A stretch of DNA of 64,000 nt from Nemertoderma westbladi. Its lineage: Eukaryota; Xenacoelomorpha; Nemertodermatida; Nemertodermatidae. The stretch is from positions 1-64,000 of the forward strand of contig JAUCBJ010004412.1 in NCBI GenBank assembly GCA_032718475.1, given 5' to 3'. This document shows positions 47,521-61,142 of this stretch, piece by piece. The first letter of the stretch is position 1; the number at the start of each line of letters is the position of its first letter. A model generated the notes under the pieces. The model ran no database searches, had not been told where the DNA came from, and saw only the letters and a program-made list of their open reading frames with translations. A program made the translations under genes and the position numbers.

Positions 47521-48699
47521 TGTAAAAGCTTTTGCGGATATACTCAGTCCCCCTCGCCCGCAAGGTACCGTTATAGGTGTTTTAACGGACATAAAAGTCA
47601 TTCTTCTATATACGTGCTTTGGCGGACATGGTAAGGCAAAAAACCCGCAATGCACCAAATACCCTTGCACAGCTTAGCCTTGATGATTCAGATTACGACA
47701 TCTAACAGCTGGTTGCTGACATGGAAACGGCCATTGGACACATGGTTCTTTGTTTAGCTTAACAGCCAATCAGAGCGATTTTTTCTGTCGATGTGGAGAT
47801 ATTTTGGCAGATCATACTAGGAGTGTTCAGTCTTACTGTTTTTCTTGATACTGTTGTGTTGTTTCTATCTAGGCCAGGAACACCGGCTCTAGAGTCAACT
47901 CGTTTTCATACTTTAGAAGAAACATTAGTAGGCTTAAATTATAGAGCGTATAACTGTTATCTTATCTCAGTTCAGTCTTACATTATCGGTTCAACATACA
48001 TTATTATACTGCTATTTACTGTTGTCATTATTTGTATCCGATGGTTGAATATTATTTGGAGAACATCTATAAAGAACCCAAATTTCCCAATTTTCTTGAT
48101 ACACTACAGGTTAGAGAGACGGGTTATATATAGCGATTGCGACTTATATTGTTGTGGTTTGTAGTGAATTTAATGCTATTTGATAAGCACTACATGAGTC
48201 CGTTGCTGTTCGCTTTATATATGATAAAATTCATTGACGGTCGGCAAATTAGTGAGCAGTATTGTGTGTTACCGGTAGTGTGCCTGATTGTGACTGATAA
48301 CTAAGCATTTCCTAAAGAATGCGCCTCATACGTGAATCATAAGCCTTACCGACTTGCCGTTGTGATTAGTATAAGTCATATCTCTGTTTACCTAGATAGA
48401 GCACCACGTCCTAAAGGAACTGTTAATATTTCCCGAAAGTGAATAATATTAGTCAGAAATTATTTATTAACGATCAATCGAATAATACAGTAAGCTTACA
48501 CTGCAATAATAATCTAAGCCCTCAGAATCCAGTCTTCCGGGTATATCCAGCGGGTGAATGGACGCGCACTAGGCTGGCTTCTGCTAATGTTGTGTTTATT
48601 GGTATTAAATATTTGTCAACTTCTAAAGTCTATTTATAAACCAAAAGACATATAAATTTTGGCAGGTTAAACTGCTAAAGGTCTTCAAAAGCGCGTACA
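47521..48699 (+). repeat. BEL/Pao LTR shared by copies 3a and 3b
   Basis: 1179 bp from TGTAAAAGCTTTTGCGG to gcgcgtaca, preceded by tgggagcgg (3' LTR context) and followed by the leader ataacagttatt (5' LTR context). Conserved hairpin at 48525-48581. Clearly diverged from the copy 2 LTRs. Confidence 0.92.
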
Positions 48700-50750
48700 A
48701 TAACAGTTATTGACTTTATTGGAGTAAGCAATAAAGTATAAAGTACCGGTCGACCGGTAAACCTGAACCGGTACTTCTGTAGGTCAGTAGGCCCAACTGC
48801 CAGAACCGGTACTGCTGTAGGTCCGTAGGTCCAACTGCCAGAACCGGTACTTCTGTAGGTCCATAGGCCCAACTGTCCTAACCGGTACTTCCAGTATAAG
48901 TACATTAGTATTATTCGATTTTGATTATTGTATACCGGTAGGTCTCGATATTAAATCGGGGACGCCTGGTTTTTATTGGGATTTTACTTAGGTCTATTTC
49001 TGTCAGTTTTATTTCCTAGTAAGTTAATATTGAGCTGAAGACGTGTAAGTCTGCTCAGATTGTTCAGATAACTGTAGGCCGGACTGTTGTCGGATTGTTG
49101 TTGGGTTTGGAGAGATTACGGCGTGTGTAGAGTTTGTCCGATAGAGTGCCAGTTAGTAAGTTGGGGCAGCCATAGCTGTAAGGTCAATCCCCTCTTAAAG
49201 AATAAGTCGTACTACCGTGTTAGAACGCATACTAACTAACCATTTTGGAATCTGCACATACTGTAGTTTATTTAGGCTTGACAGTATTCTGCCATCGTTT
49301 AGGCCTGTGTTTGTTTGTGTGGTCTGTTCAGGTACCGTAATAGTTATTACTCAGATATTTTGTAGGCTGGATTGTTGTCTAGCTATTATTAGGTCTGAAG
49401 AGATTGCTGCGTGTGTAGAGTTTGTCTGATAAAGTGCCAGTTAGTAAGTTGGGGCAGCCATAGCTGTAAGGTCAATCCCCTCTTAAAGAATAAGTCGTAC
49501 TACCGTGTTAGAACGCATACTAACTAACCGTTTCGGAATCTGCACATACTGTAGTTTATTTAGGCTTGGTGGTAGTCTGCCAGCGTTTGGTTTGTATTTT
49601 GTTTGAGTATTCTGTACGGGTAGCGTAATATTTATTATTCAGAGTTTATGCGATTATTCGCAACATTCATGTCCCCAAGTTTATTCCTACAGTAATTGTG
49701 TTTGTTACACATACCGTTATAGTTAAATTAACCCCGGTACTACACGGGCTGCTTGGCGTAGGAAAAGACTGGTGACTTTGTGCTTCGGTCACTCCAGCAG
49801 ATGCCGTGGTTCTTTTAACTGTTCAAGTATATTTAACTACTGATTATTGTTGTACCAGTACTTGTACCTAATCTAGGGTTTAGTGTACAGTGCTTTCCGA
49901 AGGTAATTAGTGTGTAGGCAGTATATTTGTGTTGTAAAGTGGTTAATAGGCACGTTGGATCTGGTAGTCCGCGGTAATTAACTTCCAGGTAGGAACACTC
50001 CGTGATACATAACGTAGTACCTATAGCGATACGGCTATAGGTCGTCAGGCGGTGGTATTTTCCTATCTGGACAGTGCAATATATTTTTACTACTACTTAT
50101 TATTTTCAAATACCGTAGTACCCTGTCCGTTGTAATAACCAGAATTCTAACCCTTTGTTAGGCTGGTTTGTAGACTTCCTGTAAAATTACCCTAAAATTT
50201 CGTACGTAATATTTTTGTTGTGTTTAATTAGAGATTTAATCTCACCCATATCGTAAGTAATTTGTAGTATTAAGTAACTTAGGTAAATTAGAATTATCTG
50301 TTTTAGTGTCCAATAAATAGCACTTCACTGAGAGCGCACAGCTTCTGTGTAGTGACCCCCCAGAAATAATAACATTTATTTCAAATATTGACAAAAAAAC
50401 CCATTTTAAACGGGTATATAAATATTATAAATCAACTCAAACGATTTATAAATAGTAGGCCTGCCATACAACAACTAGGTCTCAATATAAGTTGGACTAC
50501 TGCTTAAATAACGGTAATAAAGTAAGTTAAAGTAACCAAGTAACCCTAAAATATTCAGAATTTCAATTATTCTAAAATAATTGTCATACCGGTATTTACC
50601 ATAGGCTTATTATATTTATTTCTATAAATTTGGGTTGAAATCATACCGGTATTCTGTAATTAATTCTAGTTCATAATTATACTTATATATACTATAAGTG
50701 TAAGCTGTATACCGGTATTCACGATAGGCCTATTATATATTTATATTTAC
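48700..50750 (+). other. BEL/Pao leader, copy 3b
   Basis: Aligns with 23018-24920, including the tandem duplication (units from 49067 and 49354). Its end is fused by deletion to mid-gag: about 880 bp between the equivalents of 24920 and 25800 are gone. Extra aaccggtacttctgtaggtc repeats near 48760-48890. Confidence 0.75.
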
Positions 50751-50752
50751 AA

Positions 50753-53700
50753 TTGTTTCGACAACCCCAAGGACCTCAAGAGCAGGAAGAGCTGCTTTAT
50801 CAAGTACGCGAAAGAACCCTACGTATTAGACTAATCCTATCAGCCTTTGAGGAAACTTCCAAAAGAAGACAGGACACGTCGCTGCAGGTTGCTGTCAAGA
50901 CTTGGTTCCAGCGGGTAGGTCTCAAAGTGCAAGAAACGGCCCAGTGGAAATCCCAGCTGGCTGAGAGACCAACCTATGAAGAACCAACCGATGCCACCCT
51001 TTCTCAAATGGAAAGTGAAGAAACACCAGCAGAGAAGCCGCCCTCGAGAGACGCCATAGACATCTATCTGTCAGACTATCAACGCTTCTTGGGTGATGAA
51101 GAGTTGAGGAGACGGCTGTCTGGACTTTCACCTAATAGTGAAGGAACAAAGCTTGTGTTGGACGCAATCGATGCGGAAATGTTAGCTGCAAACCAAGCTG
51201 AATTTGATGAAAAACTCCGCCTCACTAGAGTCCAAGAAGAACAAGTAAAGAAAAAACAGATAGAGGACCGAAAAGCAGCAGCAGTAACGGCAGCAGAAGC
51301 AGAAGCAGCAAAGGCAGCGGCAGAAACAGAAGCAGCAAAGGTAGCGGCAGCGGCAGAAGCAGAAGCAGCAAAGGTAGCGGCAGCGGCAGAAGCAGAAGCA
51401 GCAAAGGCAGCGGCAGAAGCAGAAGCAGCGAAGGCAGCAGCAGCAGCAGAAGCAGAAAGAAAGGCAGCGGTGGCAAAAGCAGAACTGAGAGCGTCTGAGG
51501 GGACTACCCAACTAGAGTTGGAAAATCTGCAAGAGACGCAAGACAACATAAATAAACAGTTAACTGCTAGTCACATGCAGATGATGAGAAGATCTACTCC
51601 CAAATGCCACGGATATACATCATCGGAAGAAAGCGAAACCACCGATCCTGAAGGCGGAGGAAATAGATCTCGTCTAAGCAGGCGTAGAAAAACATCTTAC
51701 CGTCACAAATTACCTGATTTGCCCCCAGCTGTTAGAAGACAACTAGCTAGCACAGACTTAAGTAGTATAGAACCTACAGACCAAATTATTAAGGTCAAAA
51801 AACTCCCTACTATAGTTGATGAGCCTGAAATAATTAGGCCTGTCGTTCCCAAAGTCACTCCTGTGTTAGAGACCCCTGTACTTCCAGAGCTTAACTCTAA
51901 ATTCCCTTTACACAGTACTACACTGCCTGTGCCCGGTAGAACAGTCCATGAGAATATCCCTGTCCTGGAAGCTGAGAGAGAAATCAAAGATTTGTCTCCT
52001 GTCGTCCCGCGTCAGCCCGCTACAATGTTGGCGACTCCCGCTTCGGCGGTCGAGTGGGTAGAGGAGGGACGGCGGGGGATGAATCTCCTGCTCGGACAGA
52101 TGCAGGAGACTGTCCACCAACTTAAGGGAACCGTAAGGGAAGGTAGGGCAGAATTGCAAGAAGTGCAGCAAAGTATCGCGCTAGAACGCGACAAATTAGT
52201 CAACATACAAAATGGTATACCAATACCCCCTGTAAAATTGTGTCAACCTGTTAGGTCTGAAGTATTACATGCACAAGGTGTGGAGCCTACACACATTTAT
52301 ACTGCTAGTGAAGTAGAAACTCCTATAGCAAACCCTATTAAGGGTGATTATAGACCTGTTGTTAATGATATTCCCTATAGACCTGATAATGATCCGAGAA
52401 ATTTATATACCGATAATTCGATATTAAATAACACGATGGCCCAAGAAAGCTTTACGCGTCAGATGGCTAGAACAGAAGCCCGCCAAGCGGTCAAAGTGGG
52501 AGAGATCGTCAAATTCAATGGAGATGAGATGAAATGGTTACCTTTCAACGAATATTACAAAGACAGCATACAGAACTCTGTCCTATCTAACGGAGAGAAA
52601 CTTAGGTTCCTCATCAAGTGCTTGGAAGGACCTCCCAAGTTAATGGCGTTAAAGTTTATTGGACATCCAGAAGGATTAAGACAAGTTTGGGATACATTAA
52701 ACATCAGGTATGGTAACAAGGATAACATAGCTAAGTATTTGTATGCAAAATTAGTAGCCCCCCGAAACTTCCTTAGTAGCGGTATTATAGAGTTTTCCGA
52801 TGAGATTCAGGAGATCTGTAGACAATTGGACTGGTTAGGTAAGTCTCATGAATATCAGAGTTCCATGGTTATTGGAGCAGTAGTCTCTACTTTACCAAAG
52901 GGTGGAGTATGTACGCGCTGGGACAAGAAAGTATTGTACATGAATGAACAACAACGACGAAGCCCTACCATGGCTGATCTCATGTCCTTCTTAGATGGTG
53001 AGGTAAAACTACAACTCATCAAGCAGTCCAGAGAGAAAACATCGGAAAATAAGGTAAGTGAGAAACCCGCTTCTAGGAGAAGAGTAACACCGGTGTGTTA
53101 CACTGACGACGGCGAAAGCCAAGCTTCTCAAGAAGAGGACAGCGGGAAAGACACTGATACCTAAAGAGGTGAGGTCTCTATAGGGGTGTCAGTAACAGGC
53201 GGCGGCGGACTCGTGAGGGTCTGGGGGCACGTTAAATCGTCTTTATAGTGCAAGGGAGTTACTGAAGGCCCTCGTGTCTTGCGAACCATGAATCAACATG
53301 GTGCCGTGGTACCGTCTAGTCGGCCTGTTGCCGTACTGCCAGTCCTGTACACAGTAGGGGTGGTGGCATGGCGTGATTTGTGGTTTATATGGTCTATGTG
53401 GTAGGTCTATGTTTGGTATGTATGTGTTGACCAGACTCTTTACTGTCTCCGATCGGTTGCCAAAACGTGTCTTTTCCCAGGGTAGCACTATTGGAATGGA
53501 GGTGTTGCATCGGAATGGACAGGTTCCTGATGATTCTGTTGGTACTACTATTGGAATGGAGGTGGCACCCGGAATATCGGCTGCAAGGAGGGGTTGGTGT
53601 TGTAGTATGGTCCGAGTGAATGATACTCTGGTATCTGTGGTTTGTGTGTGTACGTGGTATACGTGAGTGTATGTATGGCCACTGCGAGTGGGTATGGGAA

Positions 53701-54848
53701 CCCTTACCGGTTGGTTCAGTCGCCGCTGGTTATTAGTAGGACCATATTTTACTGCGCCCCAGCATACTTTGTGCACACAAAGTTATTTTACCCTGTCGGT
53801 AAAATAAAGTACTCTCGACTTTTTATTAGTCGATACAATTTTGTCCCCTCTGATTTTGTCACCGATTTTGTCTTCCCCGATTATGTCCTCTGTGTGTGCG
53901 TGGTATGCGTCAGATTTTGTGTTTACCGTAGTGTACTTGATATTGTGAACATCTATTGAGTACACGTGTACAGTGACTGGTAAGTGGTTACTTGTTCCTA
54001 GCTTTCGAGCTAGTCAGTATTGTTTGCGGAACCGACTTCCCCTCAATACTGCCGGCGAGGCGGGTGAAAACGGTCAATATTCCATGTGGGTAGCGCAAGC
54101 CCGCTTGGGACAAGACCGTCGGTTTGGCTCAAGGGCGACCTTGATGCTCGATCGCTATCGACTGGTCCACCCACCGGTTGACTCTCTGAGTTGGCTCAAT
54201 GTACAGTCAGGCCACAGCAAGTTGACAGTAGCCGACCATCTGGCTACACCGACGAGTTGTGCCGGTGTGATCGGGGGATTGAAAAGTGAACCCGGGAAGC
54301 ATCGGGCTACCCTCCAGCCCGGTCTGATAAAAACATCAGTCGGACTGGCCCCAAGGGTGGTGGGACAGCGTCCGCCTCATGGGTGCGCCTCGGAGTCATC
54401 AGAGAGGAGCCCAGAAGGACTCAAGCGCGATCTTACTATATTGACAAAACCTCAAAAGACGTAAGTAAATACAAGGTTCGAAACAACGATAGGAGAGAAC
54501 AGGTTGCCAAGACCCCTCCTCAGACTCCTAACAGAATGCACCGAAGAAAACCCGAAGAAAGAACGAGAGTGCATCAAGTTACCCAAGGTAAAGTGAGTAA
54601 CATAAAACCTGACTGTGCGCTGTGCGACGGGACCCACCGTTTGAGTGCGTGTGCTGAATTTCTAAAGAAATCCCTTGTAGACAGACGTGCAGTCGTGTGG
54701 GATAAGCGGTTATGCTATAATTGCCTCAGACCAGGACACCAACGGCGAACCTGTTACTCCGACATAAAGTGTGCAAAGTGTGGCGCGAAACATCACATCT
54801 TGTTACACAGTGAGTTCGAACGAGACAAACAGAGTCAGGTAAGTGAGC
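50753..54848 (+). pseudogene. BEL/Pao gag, copy 3b (N-terminal deletion and insertion)
   Basis: Opens at FRQPQGPQEQEELLYQ, lacking about 215 N-terminal residues. The Ala/Glu coiled coil (51280-51480) has a different repeat composition (AAKAAAEAE) from copy 2. The capsid region (GEIVKFNGDEMKW) is intact to 53157, where a foreign 1.27-kb segment interrupts it. The zinc knuckles (CYNCLRPGHQRRTC) resume after 54429 and run without a stop into the protease. gag and pol are therefore one ORF in this copy, which shows the ancestral gag-pol fusion. Confidence 0.85.
53158..54428. other. Foreign 1.27-kb insertion in BEL gag
   Basis: Absent from copy 2 at 28201. GC-richer than its surroundings, with a 17-base direct repeat (ctattggaatggaggtg at about 53489 and 53549) and runs of GT/TG. 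No LTR, terminal inverted repeat or convincing target duplication. Open frames are short. Perhaps a piece of another element or captured genomic DNA. Confidence 0.6.
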
Positions 54849-57800
54849 CCGAACTACATGTCCAATTCAGTGATGTAAATGACACTGATCAGGAGTCTGA
54901 GATGGAAGGATTCTATACTGAAGAATTCTCCGACGCCAACGAATCCTGTTACCTAATCAATACCGCGGTGTATCGAGCACTTACTTATGAAAAGGACACC
55001 GAAAATGAGTTCCCCCCAACTACCTTTGACAGACAACCATCTTGGAAAGCTCCAACTTCCAATGTAGGAATCAGAGAATTTCCTGTAGTGCAGGTAAGAG
55101 TTCACGGTCCTAACAAAAGTTACATAGTGAACGCACTCCTTGACTCCGGCAGCACAGGAACATTCATCGATCAAGAATTAGCCGAAGATATCTTTGCTGG
55201 ACAACCCAAATTCCGGACTAAATTGAATATGTCAGGAATTATGCAGGTTTGGAAATCTACCCTAACGGCAGATTACTATGTAGGTGTGTTGTCCACCCCC
55301 CAGGATAAGTTAGGAGCACAAGGTATAAGGTCGGTAAAAATGGTGGCTATAAAGAACTTCGCTACTACTCAAGCAGACCTTTATAATTGGGACGAGGATG
55401 AGAGCATCCAACATCTTAAGATACCTCGATTCCAGACAGATTATCCTGGAGTGCAAATACTCATCGGCCAAAACGCGCATGAGGCGCTCGAGACATTGGA
55501 GAAACGGCCTGCTCAACCGCAGCCACTGCAAACCTATGCGGTAAGAACTAGAGTAGGTTGGTACTTTACTGGCCCTTCCCGCAGGACTCTCAAAGAGAGA
55601 ATGCCACAAGAACGAATATACCAAGTAAACGATTGGGAAGTGGAGAGCAGTGAGGTGGACGAACTAACTGAGGGAACACCATACTCCTCAGATAATGACG
55701 ACATCTACCAACTCTTCGATGAAGAGAACACAATCGACCTACTTACAGAAAACCAAACTTGGAAAAATCAGGTGAACCTATGTCAACTGATTCGCCCATC
55801 GGAACCCATTGCTTACAATGACGAACTAAACGATGAGATAGAGCGCTACAACGCTAGAACTCGGGACGAACTAGCCGTACGATTCTTTACTCAAGAACTG
55901 GTAGAGCCCAATTCATACGATAAGGCTCTATCGATAGAAGAAGAAAGAGCCAAGCAAATCCAGGAAACAACTACACGTTTTTTAAAGGACCAAGGTAGAT
56001 ATGAAATCGGCCTACCATTTCGAAAACGAGAACCTAGATTTATAAATAACAGACCCTTGGCAGAGAAAAGAATCGCTCAATTGCATCGACGCCTTACGGC
56101 TAATGCTTCAGCTAAAGAAATGTACCAAACTCAGCTGAAGAAATTTATAACAAAGGGATACGCGGAGCGAGTACCGGAAGGAACACCAGTGACTGAGAGA
56201 ACGTATTACTTAACACATCATTACGTTCCCAAACCCGGTAAACCCCATGAAGTACGAGTCGTATTCGATGGCTCCGCGCTATATATGGGCCAATCCCTCA
56301 ATTCCGAGTTGTTACCAGGACCCAACTTACTCCAATCTTTGTTGGGAATACTTTTAAGATTAAGACAATATTCCATCGCGTTCGCCTCCGATATAGAAGG
56401 AATGTTCTTACAAGTCAAGGCGCTGGATAGAGATAGAGACAGCCTGAGATTTCTGTGGTAGCCTGAAGGAGACCTCAATCAGAAACCGATAGAGTACTGG
56501 ATGACCATCCAGGCTTTTGGGATCATATCTAGTCCTTCCAACGCCTGCTCCGTGGTGCGAACCACTGCGAATGACAACCGAGACTCCTTCTCAAAAGAGA
56601 TGATAGACAACATCAAGCATAATATATACATGGACGATAATTTAAGGTCCCTTCCATCAGTAGAAGAAGCCATTGATGTCGCGAAAGGAACGGTAGAGTG
56701 TTTGAAAAGGGGTGGATTTCGACTGACGAAATTCACCAGCAACTCCGGTGAGTTTCTGGAAGCGATACCGGTAGAAGACCGAGGAGCGAAAGACCTAGAC
56801 TTAATAAAGGACGATCTTCCTGAAACCAAAACGCTTGGCTTGAAGTGGGACACTGAAAGAGACATCCTGTTTTTTCAGCTAAAACAGCGAGATAATCCAG
56901 TTCGGACAAAACGGATTTGTTTAAGTATCCTGAGCACTTATTTCGACCCATTGGGATTTATTAGCCCAGTTATATTGATTGCTCGGAGTTTAGTACAACA
57001 AATGTGGCTTGAAAACCACTCATGGGACGATCCGCTTAAGGGAGAACTGTTAAAGAAATGGATGAAATGGGAAGATTCTCTACCTGCCATCGAGAACTTT
57101 ATAATTTCCCGTGCATATTTTGGTCATGTTCTTCCTACGTATTCCTATCAACTCCATGGGTTTGGAGACGCCAGCGACATGGGAATAGGTATAGTGGCAT
57201 ATCTGCGAGTCGAAACTCCGGATGGAATCAAAGTCGCCTTGGTTACCTCTAAGGCATTGATTAACAACAAGTTAAAGGTTCCTCGAGCGGAGTTAAAGGC
57301 GGTTTTATACGCTACAGCCATCGGCCGGAACGTAACAGAACAGATCGACTATCCACTGGAGAAAACGGTTTATTGGACCGACGCTTTACTCGTGTTGGAG
57401 TATCTAACCAATGAAGTCTGTCAGTTCAGCGTTTTTGTTACTAACAGGGTAGCTATTATTCTTAGTCGCACAAAGATAGATCAATGGAGACATTGCCCTG
57501 GTACGATTAATCCAGCTGATATCGCCTCCAGGGGAGCAACTCCACAGGAACTGAGAGATACTCCAGACTGGTTGGGTGGACCCGACTTCCTGAGCAAGGA
57601 AGAGGATGAATGGCCTCCTCACCTTACTACGGCGGAGATTAGACAAGCCAAGGGAGCGGAGACAGTCAAACCTAAAACCCGGGCGAGTAAATCGAAGTTA
57701 TTTAAACCGACTATCAATCTATCTGTATTACATGCTTCCGGAAACGATGCTTCGGATCCACAATCCCTCGCCACAAATAAGTCTGTTGCGGAAATTCGAG

Positions 57801-59511
57801 ATAGAGATTGGAAATCTGGAATACCAGACGTCTCGCAAGGAATCTCACCCCTGCTGCAGAGAGCAATGCATCACTACAGTTCCTGGAATCGGCTCTGTAA
57901 AGCCGTCACATATTTAAGACGATGTCTTCATCATCACTACTCCAGGACTAAGACCACTAGTGATACCGCTCCATTGACATCTGCGCAAGTTCATGTTATT
58001 AAAAATTTACCCAAATACAAGACATCTGACCGTTTTCTAAAGGAGAAAATTAGTCACCAGGAGCATGAAGAAACCAATAAGCAGATACTGAGACTCCTGC
58101 AATGCTATGAGAATTCCGAAAAGTATTTCCTGTTGTTGAGAAATCCGCAGATGCGCTTAAGGGATCGATTCTCTAGCACAATGATAGATAGGTTAATACG
58201 TGTTGGAGGAAGGCTCACCAATGCGCCCTTATCCTTTGACACTAAATTCCCCATACTCATTAGAAATCTTGAAGTACAAATCAAGATGATTGTAGATGTT
58301 CACAGTAAACTTTATCATGCTGGTAGAGAACGAGTTCTTAGCGAAATTCGAACTCGCTATTATTTTGATAAACCCCGTAGAGCTCTGAACCAAGTTCTTA
58401 GGAACTGCATACCCTGTAGGAAAGCATTCAGTAGGCCTTTAACACAGCGAGAGGCAGAATTACCTAGGGAACGAGTAAGCTTCTATGAACCACCTTTTAC
58501 TAATACTGGTGTAGATTTATTTGGCCCTATTGAAGTATATCGTGCTAGGACTATAGTCAAGAGATGGTGTGTCATCTTCGTGTGCATGACTTGTAGAGCC
58601 ATCCATCTCGATATGGTGAACGATCTATCTACCAACAGCTTCGTCTTAAGTCTACGCCGACAGATCGCTCGCTTCGGGACGAGTAATACCATGAGATCGG
58701 ATAAGGGAACGAACTTCATTGGTGCCAACAACGAAATACAGGCTTACGTGAAGGACTGGAACCAAAGACAGGTGGACGACCAGCTAAGGATAACAGCGTC
58801 TAGCTGGACCTTCAACGCCGCCGACGCCCCTTGGTGGGGAGGAAGTTGGGAGAGATTAATTCGAAGTGTCAAAACCGCATTTCACTTTATAGTGCCATGC
58901 CGCGCGTATCTCACCGACGAACTTTTGCGGACGTTAATGGAGGAAATAGCTGCCTATCTCAACGAGAGACCGCTTATGACAGTCTCATCGAGTCCCGATT
59001 CCCTGGAAGCGCTAACACCTGCGCACTTCCTACTGAAGAAACCTGTAGCCATGCTCCCACGATCGGAGATTGCCGACGGAGACGAATACTGCCGTCAAAC
59101 TTGGCAACTTATGCAGTTGCTATCCCGTCGTTTCGCTGACCATTTCGAGAAACATTATCTGCCCACGCTACAACTTCGAACTAAGTGGTTTGCGCAGCAA
59201 GAAAACGTCAGCGCCGGAGATATGGTGCTTATTGTAGATCCAGACCTCCCACGTAAACGGTGGCAGACAGGTCGTATCATCGAGACCCACATCTCGGATG
59301 ATGGTTTAGTACGCTCGTAGAACTCATCGTCATGCGGTGTAACTTCAAGAAGCCAGGCATAATCTTTGAGACGCAACAACTTAATCGCCCAGTTGGTCGT
59401 TTATGTTTACTGGAAAGAGACAGAGAACTCTCCGGAAACTATGGAAGGCAAGACACTCTTCCCAAGACCACCTCCCTAATTCCTCAAACATCTAGGGACT
59501 CCCCAACGTGA
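54849..59511 (+). pseudogene. BEL/Pao pol, copy 3b (least damaged)
   Basis: Protease DSGS at 55142, RT with intact YMDD (56627-56638), RNase H, integrase finger (HAGRERVLSEIR, then CIPCRKAF), D-D-E core (GVDLFGP, RSDKGTNFIG, WWGGSWERL) and C-terminal domain to a TGA at 59509-59511. Only two disabling changes are seen: TGG to TAG at 56459-56461, and a 1-bp deletion near 59317 that shifts the last 65 codons. The stop lies in the RT fingers before YMDD, so the copy is inactive. It is the best template for describing the family. Confidence 0.93.
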
Positions 59512-61142
59512 TACGTCTGGAGTGGGTGTATGACTATATTATTTTATCTATTTTATGATATTTTATATGCGAACATTATTATGTACTTTATTATAATCGT
59601 TTTTATTCAATTTTATTTAGTAGAAGGTTATTTTAGATTATTTGGTAGATTAGTGCAATATATTAGTGTTTATTACGTAATTACATATATAATATATATT
59701 TAGTGTGACGGCGAGAAATAATTTTTTCTCTTTCCTTACTGTCCGTATCATATTATAAATACGTGACTACAGTAAGATGAAATGTCCGTACTTATTAAAG
59801 TACAATAAAGCCACTACTATATTCAAGTATTATTGGTAGGCAGAGTATTAGGAATGCAAAGTTCAGATCCTCGTGTCTCGGCTAAACCAAGCTCTGGGTA
59901 GACCTTGGAAACGACTTGCCTCTTCACACTGACATTGCTTTGTGCGATATTGCTCTTCTACCTTATATTAAATAATACATATAGTAGCGTGATGTCCATA
60001 TAACAGTAGCTGTTAAACCTTTTGACCATCTGTAATTCTAGTCGATTAAGATATCGCGGCACCCACCGATATACTTGAAAGACCAATTCTAGAATCAGTG
60101 GTTAACGTCCCCAGACAAGCTCTGGAATAAATCGGTGCCCATCTTAAATATTAATTTAATATTTATTAAAATCTGTAAAATTCAGATCCGTTAACAATTC
60201 TAGTCTTTTAAGATATCGTAGCACTTACCGATACTCTTAAAAAACAAATTTCATAGAATTAAGGATCCTATGTCCCCAGACCTGCTCTGGAATCAAATTG
60301 TGTCAATTTTAACATCAAATAATAAAATTCATGGGAATAAATTTAAATTCATATTTTAAATGAATTTCATAAATTGTGGCTGGCCACGAGAAAAGGGACC
60401 TTATGTCGCAAAACCTGATTCTGAGATAATCGCGTTTAAAGTTTCCCTCTATTTTTGAACAAATTTAATTGGATTATCAAGTTAGAAATGTATAAAATGA
60501 TGCGGGAAATTCAAATTGGTTCTGATATTCAAGATACCTAGGAAAGAACTAATTACAGGAAGCAATATAAGATGTTGCAGTGTTGTATATAACACTGTTT
60601 TAGTGTTTTCATGTCTGAATTTAGGACTTTAATAAAAGGTACTAATACGGGTAGGTAGGAAAAGAGCTACCCGAATCACCTTCACATAAATCGCTATAAC
60701 TTTTTTTTGGAAATAGATATTGAGACACCGTTTTTTTTGTTAAAATCTCTGTAAAATTCTGCATGTCATAGGCCTAATAACTCCAAATCGACCTCCGGTA
60801 ACATAAGGTCCCTTTTCTCGTGGCCAGCCACAATTATCGTTTTGTGCAATTTATAACATTCCCAAAATTCCATTAATTAATAGATCATGGGAGCGGAGAT
60901 TCATCCTATTGAGTGTATTAGAGTGCGAGAATCTCCAACATATAGTCAAAAGCCGATAAAATTAATAAAATCATGCATAAAGAGAATATTGACAATTAAA
61001 GAATTATTATTAAATAGCATCCCAGATCTGTATGCATGAGAATTACCCTAATTCTACCGCTAGCATTCCATAATGTCACCATAGCAACACCCACGCTAGA
61101 ATTAGAAGCAAGTTAAGAGAACAATAGAAAGCTTGTCCCATT
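59512..61142 (+). other. BEL/Pao pol-X spacer, copy 3b
   Basis: Counterpart of 5812-7140 with hairpin units at 60034-60095 and 60196-60260. Interrupted by a MITE (60376-60831) and ended by the Ty3/Gypsy-like insertion after gcttgtcccattg. Confidence 0.7.
60376..60831. mobile_element. MITE with 31-bp perfect terminal inverted repeats
   Basis: 456 bp absent from the other spacer copies. Ends GTGGCTGGCCACGAG... and ...CTCGTGGCCAGCCAC, with perfect inverted repeats 60376-60406 and 60801-60831. Flanked by AATT on both sides (60372-60375, 60832-60835), probably the target duplication. No ORF, so it is moved by a transposase elsewhere. Superfamily not assigned. Confidence 0.88.

Larger units (their letters stand above)
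44257..48699 (+). mobile_element. BEL/Pao copy 3a: spacer end, ORF X and LTR
   Basis: Starts in the last 135 bp of the pol-X spacer (cgacgacggtacatcggcgc), then X (44391-47442), polypurine tract and LTR 47521-48699. LTR, leader and gag of a second body follow without a break, so this LTR serves both units. gag and pol of this unit are missing, cut at the RTE junction. Confidence 0.88.
47521..61142 (+). mobile_element. BEL/Pao copy 3b: LTR, leader, gag, pol, spacer (3' end replaced)
   Basis: LTR, leader 48700-50750 (duplication at 49067/49354), gag lacking its N-terminus, pol to 59511, and spacer up to about 61142, where a Ty3/Gypsy-like element begins. X and the 3' LTR are not in the window. 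It carries a 1.27-kb insertion in gag and a MITE in the spacer. Confidence 0.9.
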
